This document shows positions 35,602 to 44,930 of a stretch of 64,000 bases of DNA, in pieces; the stretch's first letter is position 1, and each line of letters opens with the position of its first letter. The stretch covers positions 1-64,000 of the forward strand of contig CBDCFF010000025.1 in the NCBI GenBank assembly GCA_965216225.1, written 5' to 3'. Position numbers and translations under genes: made by a program. The stretch comes from 3107 sp965216225. Lineage in GTDB: Bacteria > Pseudomonadota > Alphaproteobacteria > Rhodobacterales > Rhodobacteraceae. The notes below the pieces were generated by a model that searched no databases, was not told where the DNA came from, and worked only from the letters and a program-made list of their open reading frames with translations.

Positions 35602-37962
35602 ATGACCATAAAGGAAATTTTCGAAACCCTGGAATACGGCCCCGCGCCGGAAGATGCGGGTGAGGCATTTGCCTGGCTGGCCGGTCGGGGACAGGCGTTC
35701 GGGCATTTCATCGGTGGGGAATGGACGAAACCGAGCAAGGGATTCAAAAGCCGCAACCCGGCAACCGGGGACATTCTGTCCTCGCTCAGTCAGGCAACGC
35801 AATCCGACGTGGACGCCGCCGTGGACGCCGCCCGCAAGGCGCAACCCGAATGGGCAAGGGCGTCCGGCCACACCCGCGCCCGCGCCCTTTATGCTCTGGC
35901 GCGGCTGCTTCAGAAGCATTCCCGCCTCTTCGCCGTGCTGGAGACACTCGACAACGGCAAGCCGATCCGCGAGAGTCGCGATATTGACATCCCCCTGGCC
36001 GCGCGGCACTTCTGCTATCACGCCGGGCTGGCCCAACTGATGGCAACCGAACGCCCCGATGCGGAATCGCTTGGCGTCTGCGGCCAGATCATTCCGTGGA
36101 ACTTCCCCCTGCTGATGCTGGCGTGGAAAATCGCGCCCGCGCTTGCCACCGGAAACACGGTCGTTCTGAAACCTGCGGAATACACTTCCCTGACCGCGCT
36201 CCTTTTCGCCGGCGTCTGTCAGGAGGCGAGCCTGCCCCGAGGCGTCGTGAACATTGTCACCGGCGATGGCGCGGTGGGTGAAATGATCGTGAAACATCCC
36301 GGCATCGACAAGATCGCGTTCACCGGTTCGACCCCGGTCGGGCGGCGGATACGCGAAGCGACCGCCGGATCGGGCAAGGCTCTGACTCTCGAACTGGGCG
36401 GCAAGTCGCCCTACATCGTTTTTGATGACGCCGATCTTGATTCGGCCATCGAGGGGCTGGTCGATGCCATCTGGTTCAATCAGGGTCAGGTGTGTTGCGC
36501 GGGCTCGCGCCTTCTGGTGCACGAAGGCATTGCCGAACGGTTCCATACAAAGCTCATCGCCCGGATGGACAAGCTGCGTGTGGGCGATCCGCTTGACAAA
36601 TGTATTGATATAGGCGCCATCGTCGATCCGGTGCAATTGCAGACCATTACCCGCATGGTCGATGAAAGCGGGTCCGACGGCACCGTATACCGCGCCAACA
36701 CGCCGCTGCCCCGGAACGGCTGCTTTTATCCTCCCACACTGATTACCGGCCTGCACCCTGCGGCCCGGCTGATGCAGGAAGAAATCTTCGGGCCGGTGCT
36801 TGCCTCCACCACCTTCCGCACACCTGCGGAAGCCGTGGAACTGGCCAACAACACCCGCTACGGGCTGGCGGCGACCGTCTGGACAGAGAATATCAACCTC
36901 GCCCTTGACATTGCGCCAAAGCTGGCCGCGGGCGTGGTCTGGATCAACGCGACGAACCTGTTTGACGCCGCCGCCGGATTCGGCGGTGTCCGCGAAAGCG
37001 GCTTTGGCCGTGAAGGCGGGTGGGAAGGTCTGGCAGCCTATACAAGGCGCAGGGCAAAAACCACGGCGCTGCAACGCATTGCCCCGATGCCCGGAACGCC
37101 CGCCGGTGAACCGGGGGCGGGGGACGGCATTGATCGCACCGCGAAACTCTATATCGGCGGCAAGCAGGCGCGACCCGACGGCGGCTGTTCCACGCCGGTC
37201 TGGTCGCCGCAACGAAGGCTGATCGGCCATGTTTCCCGCGCCGGTCGCAAGGATGTGCGCAACGCGGTGGAGGCGGCGCTCAGGGCCGGGGGGCGGACTG
37301 GCGCCACCGGCCACGGGCGCGCGCAGATCCTCTATTACATTGCGGAAAACCTGTCGGCCCGCGCCGAAGAGTTCGCCCGGCGCATCGACGCCATGACCGG
37401 CAGGCGCGGCGGAACGGATGAGGTCGGGGCCGCTGTCAACCGGCTGTTTACCTATGCGGCGTGGGCCGACAAATATGACGGACAGGCCCATGACGTTCCG
37501 ATCCGGGGCATGGCGCTTGCCATGAAGGAACCGGTGGGTGTGATCGGCGCCCTGTGCGCCGACGAATGGCCGCTTCTCGGGCTGATCTCGGCCATGGCGC
37601 CCGCGATGGCGATGGGCAACACAAGCATTCTTGTGGCGTCGGAGCCCTACCCGCTTGCCGCGACCGATTTCCTTCAGGTGCTGGAAACCTCCGATGTACC
37701 GGCGGGCACTGTGAACATCCTTACCGGCGATCATCGCGAACTTGCCCGGACACTTGCCGATCACATGGAAATTGATGCCGTCTGGAGTTTTTCCTCCTCC
37801 GACCTGTCGGGCGAGATCGAACGCCGCGCCGCCGCCAACCTGAAACGCACATGGGTCAATAACGCCCGCAGCCGCGATTGGTCCGGCCCCGCAGGCGAGG
37901 GCCGCGAATTTCTGGAGCACGCGACAGAGATCAGGAACATCTGGGTGCCTTACGGCGAATAG
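35602..37962 (+). CDS. Aldehyde dehydrogenase with a second, degenerate ALDH domain
   Basis: A 786-residue tandem ALDH protein starting MTIKEIFETLEYGPAPEDAG. The first domain (about 40-510) is complete: FNPATGDI-type start, IIPWNFPLLMLAWKIAPALA, LELGGKSPYIVF (catalytic Glu) and FNQGQVCCAGSRLL (catalytic Cys). The second (about 530-786) repeats the fold (LYIGGKQARPDGG, EPVGVIGALCADEWPLLGLI) but I see no catalytic Glu or Cys motif, so it is probably structural. Four base pairs separate it from deoC, so acetaldehyde oxidation is the likely job. Confidence 0.9.
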   Translation: MTIKEIFETLEYGPAPEDAGEAFAWLAGRGQAFGHFIGGEWTKPSKGFKSRNPATGDILSSLSQATQSDVDAAVDAARKAQPEWARASGHTRARALYALARLLQKHSRLFAVLETLDNGKPIRESRDIDIPLAARHFCYHAGLAQLMATERPDAESLGVCGQIIPWNFPLLMLAWKIAPALATGNTVVLKPAEYTSLTALLFAGVCQEASLPRGVVNIVTGDGAVGEMIVKHPGIDKIAFTGSTPVGRRIREATAGSGKALTLELGGKSPYIVFDDADLDSAIEGLVDAIWFNQGQVCCAGSRLLVHEGIAERFHTKLIARMDKLRVGDPLDKCIDIGAIVDPVQLQTITRMVDESGSDGTVYRANTPLPRNGCFYPPTLITGLHPAARLMQEEIFGPVLASTTFRTPAEAVELANNTRYGLAATVWTENINLALDIAPKLAAGVVWINATNLFDAAAGFGGVRESGFGREGGWEGLAAYTRRRAKTTALQRIAPMPGTPAGEPGAGDGIDRTAKLYIGGKQARPDGGCSTPVWSPQRRLIGHVSRAGRKDVRNAVEAALRAGGRTGATGHGRAQILYYIAENLSARAEEFARRIDAMTGRRGGTDEVGAAVNRLFTYAAWADKYDGQAHDVPIRGMALAMKEPVGVIGALCADEWPLLGLISAMAPAMAMGNTSILVASEPYPLAATDFLQVLETSDVPAGTVNILTGDHRELARTLADHMEIDAVWSFSSSDLSGEIERRAAANLKRTWVNNARSRDWSGPAGEGREFLEHATEIRNIWVPYGE

Positions 37963-38007
37963 ACCCCTTCGTCGTGCAATCCGTACCCGCCGCAGGCATG
38001 AAATCCC

Positions 38008-38694
38008 CTACGACCACCCAAGACGCGACAGCAACCGTTCCCATAACCCGCGGGCACGCGCCCTCGCATCGCCGGCGCGGTCCTCGACCTCATCCCAGGT
38101 GGCCGCCGCGCCGTCGATCGCCGGGTTCAGCCTGCGCTCCCGGAACCGTCGCCATGCAGAGCGGACAAACAGGATCGCCGCACTCAGAAACACGAAAAAG
38201 AAGATGTTGAACCAGGGAATGACCGTCGCATCCGGCCCCGAAACCGGGCGGATGGCGACCGCGTTCGGATAGATGCTCAGCAGCCGGTTTCGCCAGCCAT
38301 AATGTGCGATCACCACCCATTGTTCCGTGTTCGGATTGATGCCGGCGGCGGCCTGCGCCTGAAGATCGGAACTGTCGAACTTGAAATACGGGGGCCAGAT
38401 CCATCCCGTATCCTCATTGCGGTAAACCATGATGCCGGTTGCCTCACGCGGGATGAATCCAAACAGGAACGCCTTCTTTCGTTCGGTGTTGATCAGGCGC
38501 AAATCCCGGTTCGGTTGCGTGGCGTTTCCACTGTCCGCCTGCGCATAGAACAACCCGTTATACCAACTGAAATCGGTCCGGATGATCTCGGTCGATGTGA
38601 TCCGCACAATATCGTGCTGCGGCAATACATAGTGAAAGACCCCCCCGGCCAGGAGGAAAGCCGACAGCCCGAATATCAGTTTCAGCCGTTTCAT
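38008..38694 (-). CDS. DUF1523 family membrane protein
   Basis: A 228-residue protein with an N-terminal hydrophobic segment (6-26, FGLSAFLLAGGVFHYVLP) and a second near 165-185 (VIPWNFNIFFFVFLSAAILFV), leaving a domain between them probably in the periplasm. The central region (RITSTEIIRTDF, RNEDTGWIWPPYFKFDSSDLQAQA) matches DUF1523, typical of Rhodobacterales. Function unknown. Convergent with the ALDH gene (45-bp gap). Upstream, 258 bp separate it from the divergent peptidase gene and show no further gene. Confidence 0.88.
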   Translation of the reverse strand: MKRLKLIFGLSAFLLAGGVFHYVLPQHDIVRITSTEIIRTDFSWYNGLFYAQADSGNATQPNRDLRLINTERKKAFLFGFIPREATGIMVYRNEDTGWIWPPYFKFDSSDLQAQAAAGINPNTEQWVVIAHYGWRNRLLSIYPNAVAIRPVSGPDATVIPWFNIFFFVFLSAAILFVRSAWRRFRERRLNPAIDGAAATWDEVEDRAGDARARARGLWERLLSRLGWS

Positions 38695-38952
38695 GGTCGT
38701 GCATGGCCTTTGCGATGGATGTCTGCCGCTCTTCCGCTCCGCCGCCGTCGGGCGGGAACGGATGCGCCTTATCCAGTATCACGCCCGGCCCCGGAAAGCC
38801 AAACACAATCAATTCGCAAAGACCGTATCCTTGCGGTTTCACATATGACAGCGGCCCACCCTTGCAGAGCTTGCCCCGGATGGGGTGTTGCGAATAACCT
38901 GCCTTTGCCGCACCGCAGCCCATTGGCATCAGTCAGACAGGAACACCGCCTC

Positions 38953-39975
38953 ATGAACCGTCCCGTGATGAAGCCCGGCCACCGAAATTCGATTACCGAT
39001 ATACCGGGGCTGCGCGTCGGCAATGCTCAGGACGAGGCGCTGAAATCGGGGGTTACGGTACTGACCGCCGACTGCCCGTTCACCACCGGCGTCAGCATCC
39101 TTGGCGGGGCGCCAGGCACCCGTGAAATCGCCTTGCTGGCGCCGGACAAAACGGTTCGAAAGGTTGACGCCCTGGTTCTGTCCGGTGGCTCCGTTTTCGG
39201 GCTCGATGCCGCCTCCGGCGTCGTTGACGGGCTGCGCGAGGCGGGGCGCGGGCTGCTTGTGGGCACCGCCAGAATCCCCATCGTACCCGCCGCCATCCTG
39301 TTTGATCTGCTGAATGGCGGCGACAGGAACCGGGGCCGGTATCCCTATGCCGAACTGGGGCGAAGGGCATTGGCGAACTGCACGGACGCCTTTGAAATCG
39401 GCAGCATCGGGGCCGGTACGGGCGCGACCACGGCAACCCTCAAGGGCGGGCTGGGCACTGCATCGGCCATTCTGCCTTCGGGGCACACGGTCGGCGCACT
39501 CGTCGCGGTGAACGCGCTGGGTTCGGCGATTGCCGGGGATGGTCCGCAATTCTGGGCCGCGCCCTGGGAACTGAACGCGGAATTCGGCGGGGCTGGCGGC
39601 TGTTTGCAGGCCGAACCCGGCGCGATGCCTCCGGTCAAATCCGCAACCACCCTCAATACCACAATCGCAATCGTCGCCACGGACGCGACACTGGATCAGG
39701 CGCAATGCACACGTCTGGCGACTGCCGCCCATGATGGCATTGCGCGCGCACTGGCGCCATCCCACACGCCGATGGATGGCGATCTCGTCTTTGCCCTCGG
39801 CGCCGGGCAGCGCGCGGCGCGCAATCCGGACGATCCGGGCGATCCGGGCGATCTGTTATGGATCGGGCACGTTGCGGCGATCTGTCTTGCCAGGGCAATC
39901 GCGCGCGGGGTCCATGCGGCAACACCGGCGCCGGGCGACATTCTGCCCTGCTGGTCAGACAGATTCGGGAAATAG
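38953..39975 (+). CDS. P1 family peptidase (DmpA/BapA-like aminopeptidase)
   Basis: A 340-residue N-terminal-nucleophile hydrolase of peptidase family S58. ITDIPGLRVGNAQDEALKSGVTVL, LLAPDKTVRKVDALVLSGGS and GTGATTATLKGGLGTAS are characteristic. The segment TLNTTIAIVATDATLDQAQ contains the expected autoprocessing site ahead of a Thr/Ser nucleophile. ATG 38953 is taken; 38968 is a possible alternative. No signal peptide, so cytoplasmic. The substrate is not predictable from sequence. Confidence 0.9.
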   Translation: MNRPVMKPGHRNSITDIPGLRVGNAQDEALKSGVTVLTADCPFTTGVSILGGAPGTREIALLAPDKTVRKVDALVLSGGSVFGLDAASGVVDGLREAGRGLLVGTARIPIVPAAILFDLLNGGDRNRGRYPYAELGRRALANCTDAFEIGSIGAGTGATTATLKGGLGTASAILPSGHTVGALVAVNALGSAIAGDGPQFWAAPWELNAEFGGAGGCLQAEPGAMPPVKSATTLNTTIAIVATDATLDQAQCTRLATAAHDGIARALAPSHTPMDGDLVFALGAGQRAARNPDDPGDPGDLLWIGHVAAICLARAIARGVHAATPAPGDILPCWSDRFGK

Positions 39976-40059
39976 CATGACAATCGTTCCCCTTTCGACA
40001 TTCGAAAGCCGATCCATCACATTGAAACGACTGGACTTTTCATTGCTCCGCGTACCCGA

Positions 40060-40797
40060 TCAGCCATACCGCCCGACAAAGTTTCGCAATATCAGTTCCG
40101 GCATGTTCACATTCGCCGCCCGGCACATGCCGATCAGCCGCTCTGCGTCCTCCGGCGGGAAGTAACCCCTGTTGCGATAGATATTGATCCGCACCTCAAA
40201 GCCCGCAGCATCGGCTTCGGGATGAAACTGGGTTGCATAGACATTCTGCCCGTATCGGATCATCTGATAAGGACAGGGGGGCGAGCTTACCAGATGCACA
40301 CAGCCGCCGGGCAGGTTCTGCAACGCTTCCTTGTGCCCGACAAATGCCTGAAACACCGGCGCGACGCCTTCCAGCAGGGGATCCCGCGCGCCCTCCTGCG
40401 TCAGCACACAACAGGAGGCGCCGACCGGCTCACCATAGCGGGCCTTGCCGACAATGCCGCCCAGATGGCGGCCAAGAATGCCAATACCATAGCAACAGCC
40501 AAGAAAAGGATGGTCGCGGGCGGTGATCGCGGGCATCAATCCCGTCACTGCATCCTCGATCCGCCGTTCCAGCGGGCTTTTGTCCGTCGGCGCGTCGCTG
40601 ACGCACCCCGGACCGCCGCCAACGATCACACCCGCATAATCGTCGAGCGTCAGACCCTCGGGGATCGGTGTCTGATCCAGCCGGATGCGGCGCACCTGCG
40701 CTTTGCTCAGCCCGCTCTTGAGCAGAATCGCCCGGAATTCATCGTCAGAGGCCGCCGTTTCCGGGCGCAGTTGCAGGATCAGAAAGGCTTTTGCCAC
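40060..40797 (-). CDS. Class I glutamine amidotransferase-like protein
   Basis: About 245 residues, similar to stand-alone GMP-synthase-type amidotransferase domains. Nucleophile Cys in PFLGCCYGIGILGRHLGG, His and Glu in YATQFHPEADAAGFE. GTG 40797 is preferred because GGAAGGG lies about eight bases upstream; a frame extension to 40827 starts with TTG. No synthetase partner is adjacent. It may deglutamylate a small molecule (PuuD-gamma-Glu hydrolase type), but that is speculative. Confidence 0.85.
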   Translation of the reverse strand: MAKAFLILQLRPETAASDDEFRAILLKSGLSKAQVRRIRLDQTPIPEGLTLDDYAGVIVGGGPGCVSDAPTDKSPLERRIEDAVTGLMPAITARDHPFLGCCYGIGILGRHLGGIVGKARYGEPVGASCCVLTQEGARDPLLEGVAPVFQAFVGHKEALQNLPGGCVHLVSSPPCPYQMIRYGQNVYATQFHPEADAAGFEVRINIYRNRGYFPPEDAERLIGMCRAANVNMPELILRNFVGRYG

Positions 40798-40887
40798 GTT
40801 TCGCGCCCTTCCGCTTGGCCTTTCCAACTGTCACAAAAGCAACCCTGGCGTCAACGTGAGGCCGACAAATCCGGTATTCCGCCCCGC

Positions 40888-40913
40888 AAAAAGGCGCGCC
40901 GCAAGGGCGCGCC
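40888..40913 (-). terminator. Intrinsic terminator of hsp20
   Basis: On the minus strand GGCGCGCC, a 5-base loop and GGCGCGCC are followed by five T residues (plus-strand A run 40888-40892). It begins 38 bases after the hsp20 stop. A clear rho-independent terminator. Confidence 0.85.
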
Positions 40914-40950
40914 CGATTGTTCCGGCAATGCCGGCGGTGCTGCCCGGCCT

Positions 40951-41415
40951 TTACTCTGCGGCTTCCAGCACCTTGCCTGCGGCCGCCTGACCGCTGGAAA
41001 TGGCAACCCGGCGCGGCTTCAGCGCCTCGGGCACCTCGCGCACCAGATCCACATGCAACATGCCATCCGCATGACATGCCCCGGCGACCCGCACATGATC
41101 CGCGAGATGGAAGCGGCGCTCGAACGCGCGCGTGGCAATGCCGCGATGCAGGAAGGCACGGGTGTCGTCCATGCCGTCTTCCTTGCGCGCCGACACGATC
41201 AGCGACTGATCGCGCACCTCGATCGACAGATCCTGTTCGGCGAACCCGGCCACGGCGACCGAAATCCGATAGGCGTCATCGGCAGTTTTTTCAATGTCGT
41301 AAGGCGGATAGGACACCTTGTTGATGTCACTGCTCAGTACGCGGTCCATCAGATCGGCCATCTGATCAAAACCGACAGACGCGCGGTAGAGGGGGGAAAG
41401 GTCAAAGGCTCTCAT
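40951..41415 (-). CDS. ibpA: Hsp20/alpha-crystallin small heat-shock protein
   Basis: A 154-residue small heat-shock chaperone. The start MRAFDLSPLYRASVGFDQM and PPYDIEKTADDAYRISVAVAG are characteristic of the alphaproteobacterial class A (IbpA-like). The alpha-crystallin domain runs about 35-130, with GIATRAFERRFHLADHV. It holds unfolded proteins for refolding. Ribosome site GGAGG lies eight bases upstream. Expression is explained by an RpoH promoter and its own terminator, so it is monocistronic. Confidence 0.96.
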   Translation of the reverse strand: MRAFDLSPLYRASVGFDQMADLMDRVLSSDINKVSYPPYDIEKTADDAYRISVAVAGFAEQDLSIEVRDQSLIVSARKEDGMDDTRAFLHRGIATRAFERRFHLADHVRVAGACHADGMLHVDLVREVPEALKPRRVAISSGQAAAGKVLEAAE

Positions 41416-41508
41416 GGTTTATCCTCCGTTGAGCGATACCTGAAGCGGCCCTCCGTCACGGACGGGCCTGACGAAACTCCGGCCCCGCCCAGCGGCAACC
41501 GGATAGGG

Positions 41509-41539
41509 CATAGATATGACGGGGCAAGCGCAGTTCAAG
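41509..41539 (-). promoter_or_regulatory. RpoH (sigma-32) promoter of hsp20
   Basis: On the minus strand CTTG (41536-41539), a spacer of exactly 17 bases and CATATCTATG (41509-41518) match the alphaproteobacterial RpoH consensus CTTG-N17-CYTATNTNNG. Transcription would start near 41502, leaving a leader of about 85 bases before the hsp20 ATG. Confidence 0.85.
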
Positions 41540-41577
41540 ACCCCCGGCGAAGAACAGACCGTTCCTGCGCATCCCGG

Positions 41578-42411
41578 CTATGGTCTCAGGAATTTCGCGC
41601 CGCTCTGCTGTCGTCCGGCAGTCTGTCCGATGCGCCGTATCCTGCGCGGCCCCGAACTGCCGCCGCCTGGCAGCGCGTCAAGTTCCTGCATCAGCACCTG
41701 AAGCGGCCCGGCAATCGAGGTTCCCAGCGCGACACGCCACCCGCTGGCTTCGGCCTTGGCCGACACCACGGACACGATACGCGCAACGCCATCCTCGATT
41801 GCGAAAACCGGCGCGCCGGAGGAGCCGAAGTCAACATCGCAGGACAGGACGACGGAACCGGGGCGATGCGCAAGCACATGGCACGATTCCTGCAATGCTG
41901 GCGTGTCCGAACGGTCATGCGCGTAGGACACCACCCCGACGACATCGCCCGTGCGCGGGGCCTGCGCCGTTTTGAACGGGATGACGCTGCCGTTCTCGAT
42001 AGGCCGCTCAAGTTGCAGAAGCGCAAGGTCGTTTGTCACCTGCGGCCGCCCGTCGGGCTCGAATACGAAATCCGGGTGCGGCACGGCGTTGCGAACCAGC
42101 CTGTAGGCTTCGGCGCGATCATGGCGCAGCCCGGCCTGAAATTCGATCTCGGACGGCGGCACCCTGGTGTTCGTATCCCTGTCATGAAGGCAATGGGCCG
42201 CCGTCAGAACGAGGTCCGGCGCAATCAATGCACCGGTACACATTCCGCGCCCGGCGATGTCCAGACGCCCGACCGCTTCCCAGCCGCGGCTGTCGTCACC
42301 GGTCAGCAACCGGCGCAAGGGCGCAGCATCCGCAGAATCCGCAGCATCCGCAGCATCGACCACGGAAGACGATCCAATGACAAACAGCAGAAAAACGACG
42401 ACAGTCCGCAT
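41578..42411 (-). CDS. Secreted trypsin-like serine protease
   Basis: A 277-residue chymotrypsin-fold protease with signal peptide (MRTVVVFLLFVIGSSSVVDA), so exported. Catalytic triad: His in VLTAAHCLHD, Asp in VTNDLALLQL, Ser in DVDFGSSGAPVF. Just after the signal peptide a 9-bp repeat encodes AADAADSADAA. Start MRTVVVF (42411) is preferred over 42435. It lies downstream of glcF on the same strand, 106 bp away, but no functional link is evident. Confidence 0.92.
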   Translation of the reverse strand: MRTVVVFLLFVIGSSSVVDAADAADSADAAPLRRLLTGDDSRGWEAVGRLDIAGRGMCTGALIAPDLVLTAAHCLHDRDTNTRVPPSEIEFQAGLRHDRAEAYRLVRNAVPHPDFVFEPDGRPQVTNDLALLQLERPIENGSVIPFKTAQAPRTGDVVGVVSYAHDRSDTPALQESCHVLAHRPGSVVLSCDVDFGSSGAPVFAIEDGVARIVSVVSAKAEASGWRVALGTSIAGPLQVLMQELDALPGGGSSGPRRIRRIGQTAGRQQSGAKFLRP

Positions 42412-42517
42412 CTTTTCCCCGATTTGCAGAAACATTCCGTAAACGCCGCCGATTCCTATGCGGGCGTTACGGCAGGATTAAGGCAGTTCCCGCAGAATAT
42501 CGCGCCCGGATGGCCGG

Positions 42518-43801
42518 TCAGCACAATGCCGGTGGCTTTGGCCCCCCGCTCGCCCAGTTGAGCAGCTCTGCCGTATGGACGACCGGGATGCGCGTCCCTG
42601 CACCTATCTGCATCATGCAGCCGATATTGCCCGCAGCTATGACATCGGGGGATTTTGCCTCCAGCGTTCCGACTTTGCGCTCTCTCAGCTTGCCCGAAAT
42701 CTCCGGCTGCATCAGATTGTAGGTTCCCGCCGACCCACAGCACAAATGACTGTCGGCGGGCTCCACCACCTCAAACCCGGCTCGTCTCAGCAGGTCTTTC
42801 GGCTGGACCCTGATCTTCTGCCCATGTTGCAGGGAACATGCCGCATGATAGGCCACCCGCAGACCCTTCACGGCGCTTTGCGGAAAGTCCAGCCGCATCA
42901 GCAGTTCGGTCAGGTCAACCGCAAGTTCCGAGACCCGCGCCGCCTCTGCCGCCATCGCGTCATTGCGCAGCATGTAACCATAATCCCTGACCGTCGTCCC
43001 GCAGCCCGAAGTGTTGATGACGATCTCATCCAGCCCGGCGTGTCTGTCCTGTGCCATCCAGGCCCGGATATTCCGCCTTGCCGCCGCGTGGCTTTCGGTT
43101 TCCCGGCCCATATGATGCACCAGCGCACCGCAGCAGCCCATGCCCGGGGCCACGACGACCTCGCAGCCGAGACGCCTCAGCAAACGGATCGTCGCGTCAT
43201 TTATATCGGTATTGAGCGCCCGCTGCGCGCATCCGGTCATCAGGGCAACCCGCATCCTTTGCGCCCCCTGTGCCGGGAAAACCTGCGGGTCATCGTTCCG
43301 GCTGACTGGCGGCACCCGTTTCGGCGCCATCTCCAGCATCGCGCGCAGACGGGCATCGGGCAGCAGCCGCGCCAGGGGTCGGGCCAGTTTCGCCCCCAGC
43401 AGAACCAGCCGGAAACGCCCCGGACAGGGCAGTATCCGCGCCAGCAGCCAGCGCAGCGCCCGATCCGGCCAGGGCCTTCTGTAGGTCTGTTCTATATAGG
43501 CGCGCGCCTGATCCACCAGATGCATGTAATGCACCCCCGACGGGCAGGTCGTCATGCAGGCAAGGCAGCTCAGGCAACGGTCGATATGCCTGACCGTCCG
43601 CTCATCCGCCGGGCGGCCCTTTTCCAGCATGTCCTTGATCAGATAGATACGGCCGCGCGGGCTGTCCAGTTCATCCCCCAGCACCGGATACGTTGGACAG
43701 GTCGCAATGCAGAACCCGCAGTGAACGCAGGACCGCAGGATTTCATTGGCGCGCCCGATAGCGGGGTCGCGCAACTGCTCTTCGGTGAAATGCGTCTGCA
43801 T
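42518..43801 (-). CDS. glcF: Glycolate oxidase iron-sulfur subunit
   Basis: A 427-residue subunit with two N-terminal 4Fe-4S motifs (CVHCGFCIATCP and CLSCLACMTTCPSG) and two CCG domains (MGCCGALVHHMG, HLCCGSAGTYNL). It passes electrons from GlcD/GlcE FAD to the quinone pool during oxidation of glycolate to glyoxylate. Starts 4 bp after the glcE stop. Last gene of glcDEF. Confidence 0.96.
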   Translation of the reverse strand: MQTHFTEEQLRDPAIGRANEILRSCVHCGFCIATCPTYPVLGDELDSPRGRIYLIKDMLEKGRPADERTVRHIDRCLSCLACMTTCPSGVHYMHLVDQARAYIEQTYRRPWPDRALRWLLARILPCPGRFRLVLLGAKLARPLARLLPDARLRAMLEMAPKRVPPVSRNDDPQVFPAQGAQRMRVALMTGCAQRALNTDINDATIRLLRRLGCEVVVAPGMGCCGALVHHMGRETESHAAARRNIRAWMAQDRHAGLDEIVINTSGCGTTVRDYGYMLRNDAMAAEAARVSELAVDLTELLMRLDFPQSAVKGLRVAYHAACSLQHGQKIRVQPKDLLRRAGFEVVEPADSHLCCGSAGTYNLMQPEISGKLRERKVGTLEAKSPDVIAAGNIGCMMQIGAGTRIPVVHTAELLNWASGGPKPPALC

Positions 43802-43805
43802 TGCG

Positions 43806-44930
43806 TTATCCCATCAGCCGGGGATTGAGAATGCCGCGCGGGTCGAATTGCGTGCGAAGTCCCGCACTGATCCGGCCGAGCGCGCCGGATTCGGGTTGAA
43901 AGGCCGCAAACCCATGCCCCCTGACCAGAGTGTGATGCCCGGCCAGGGATGCGTTCCGCGCCCGCAAATCCACGTCCCCCGGCGCCAGCGTCCATATCAA
44001 CCCGCCACCCAGATCAAGCACATGTTCAAATTCCGAACATGACGTGAACGGGATCATGTCCATGGGTTTCACAGAGCTTTTCCAGACATTGCCGTGCCGC
44101 CCGGCAAAGGCGTCCACATCCCGGACATGGACCCAGATTTGCCGGTTCTCCGCCCCGTCCGTCACAACCTCGTCGGGCGGACGCTCTGCGAACAGTTCCC
44201 GCAACCTGCCGACGCGGTATTGCACGGAATTTCCGAAACCCTCCAGCCGAATGACGGTTGCAGCAGCGGCGGCGGCAGCCTTGCCCGCGCCCTGCGGAAG
44301 ACGCGCCGCGCCGCTCACCTCGAACGGAGAGCCAAGCGCCTTGCAAAAAACCTTCAGCGCCGCTGCCCGGCCCAACCCGTACCATACAAGCGTCGCCGCG
44401 GTCTCGGGCTTCGGCAGCACCTTGAAGGCAACCTCCGTCAACACCCCCAGCGTTCCCCGACTGCCGGTCATCAGCCTGACCAGATCATAGCCGGTGACAT
44501 TCTTCATCACCCGCCCGCCATTCTTGATGATCCCGCCCCGCCCATCGACAAAACGCACGCCCAGCATGAAATCCCGGCAGGCCCCGGCCCGTACCCGGCG
44601 CGGCCCCGAGACATTGCCCGCGACGACGCCGCCAATCGTCGGCCTGCCGCCGGTTGCCAGCAGGGCGCGGTGGTCCATCGGCTCAAAAGCCAGCATCTGC
44701 CCTTCGGCGGCCAGCGCGGCCTCGACCTCCGACAGGGGCGTTCCGGCTTTCGCCACCATCGTCAGCGCGCCGGGATCGTAAAGCGTGATCCCGGACATCG
44801 CCGACATGTCCAGCACCTCGCCGTCAACTGCTCCGCCAACAGGCCGGGTGCCGCCGCCGCGAATGCACAGCGGCCCTTTGGCGGCCCTGATTGCCCCGGC
44901 AAGTTCGGCTTCGGTTTCGGGCGCGATCAT
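43806..44930 (-). CDS. glcE: Glycolate oxidase FAD-binding subunit
   Basis: About 374 residues from ATG at 44930 (MIAPETEAELAGAIRAAKGP). The PCMH-type FAD-binding domain has IRGGGTRPVGG and GGRPTIGGVVAGNVSGPRR. It is the smaller flavin subunit of glycolate oxidase. The start overlaps the glcD stop (44927-44930). An upstream in-frame extension to 44996 lies inside glcD and is not used. Confidence 0.95.
   Translation of the reverse strand: MIAPETEAELAGAIRAAKGPLCIRGGGTRPVGGAVDGEVLDMSAMSGITLYDPGALTMVAKAGTPLSEVEAALAAEGQMLAFEPMDHRALLATGGRPTIGGVVAGNVSGPRRVRAGACRDFMLGVRFVDGRGGIIKNGGRVMKNVTGYDLVRLMTGSRGTLGVLTEVAFKVLPKPETAATLVWYGLGRAAALKVFCKALGSPFEVSGAARLPQGAGKAAAAAAATVIRLEGFGNSVQYRVGRLRELFAERPPDEVVTDGAENRQIWVHVRDVDAFAGRHGNVWKSSVKPMDMIPFTSCSEFEHVLDLGGGLIWTLAPGDVDLRARNASLAGHHTLVRGHGFAAFQPESGALGRISAGLRTQFDPRGILNPRLMG

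Noticed and set aside
41416..41508. ROSE-type RNA thermometer in the hsp20 leader
   Set aside because: The 85-base leader is short and I could not draw a convincing stem over the ribosome site; the RpoH promoter explains heat control.
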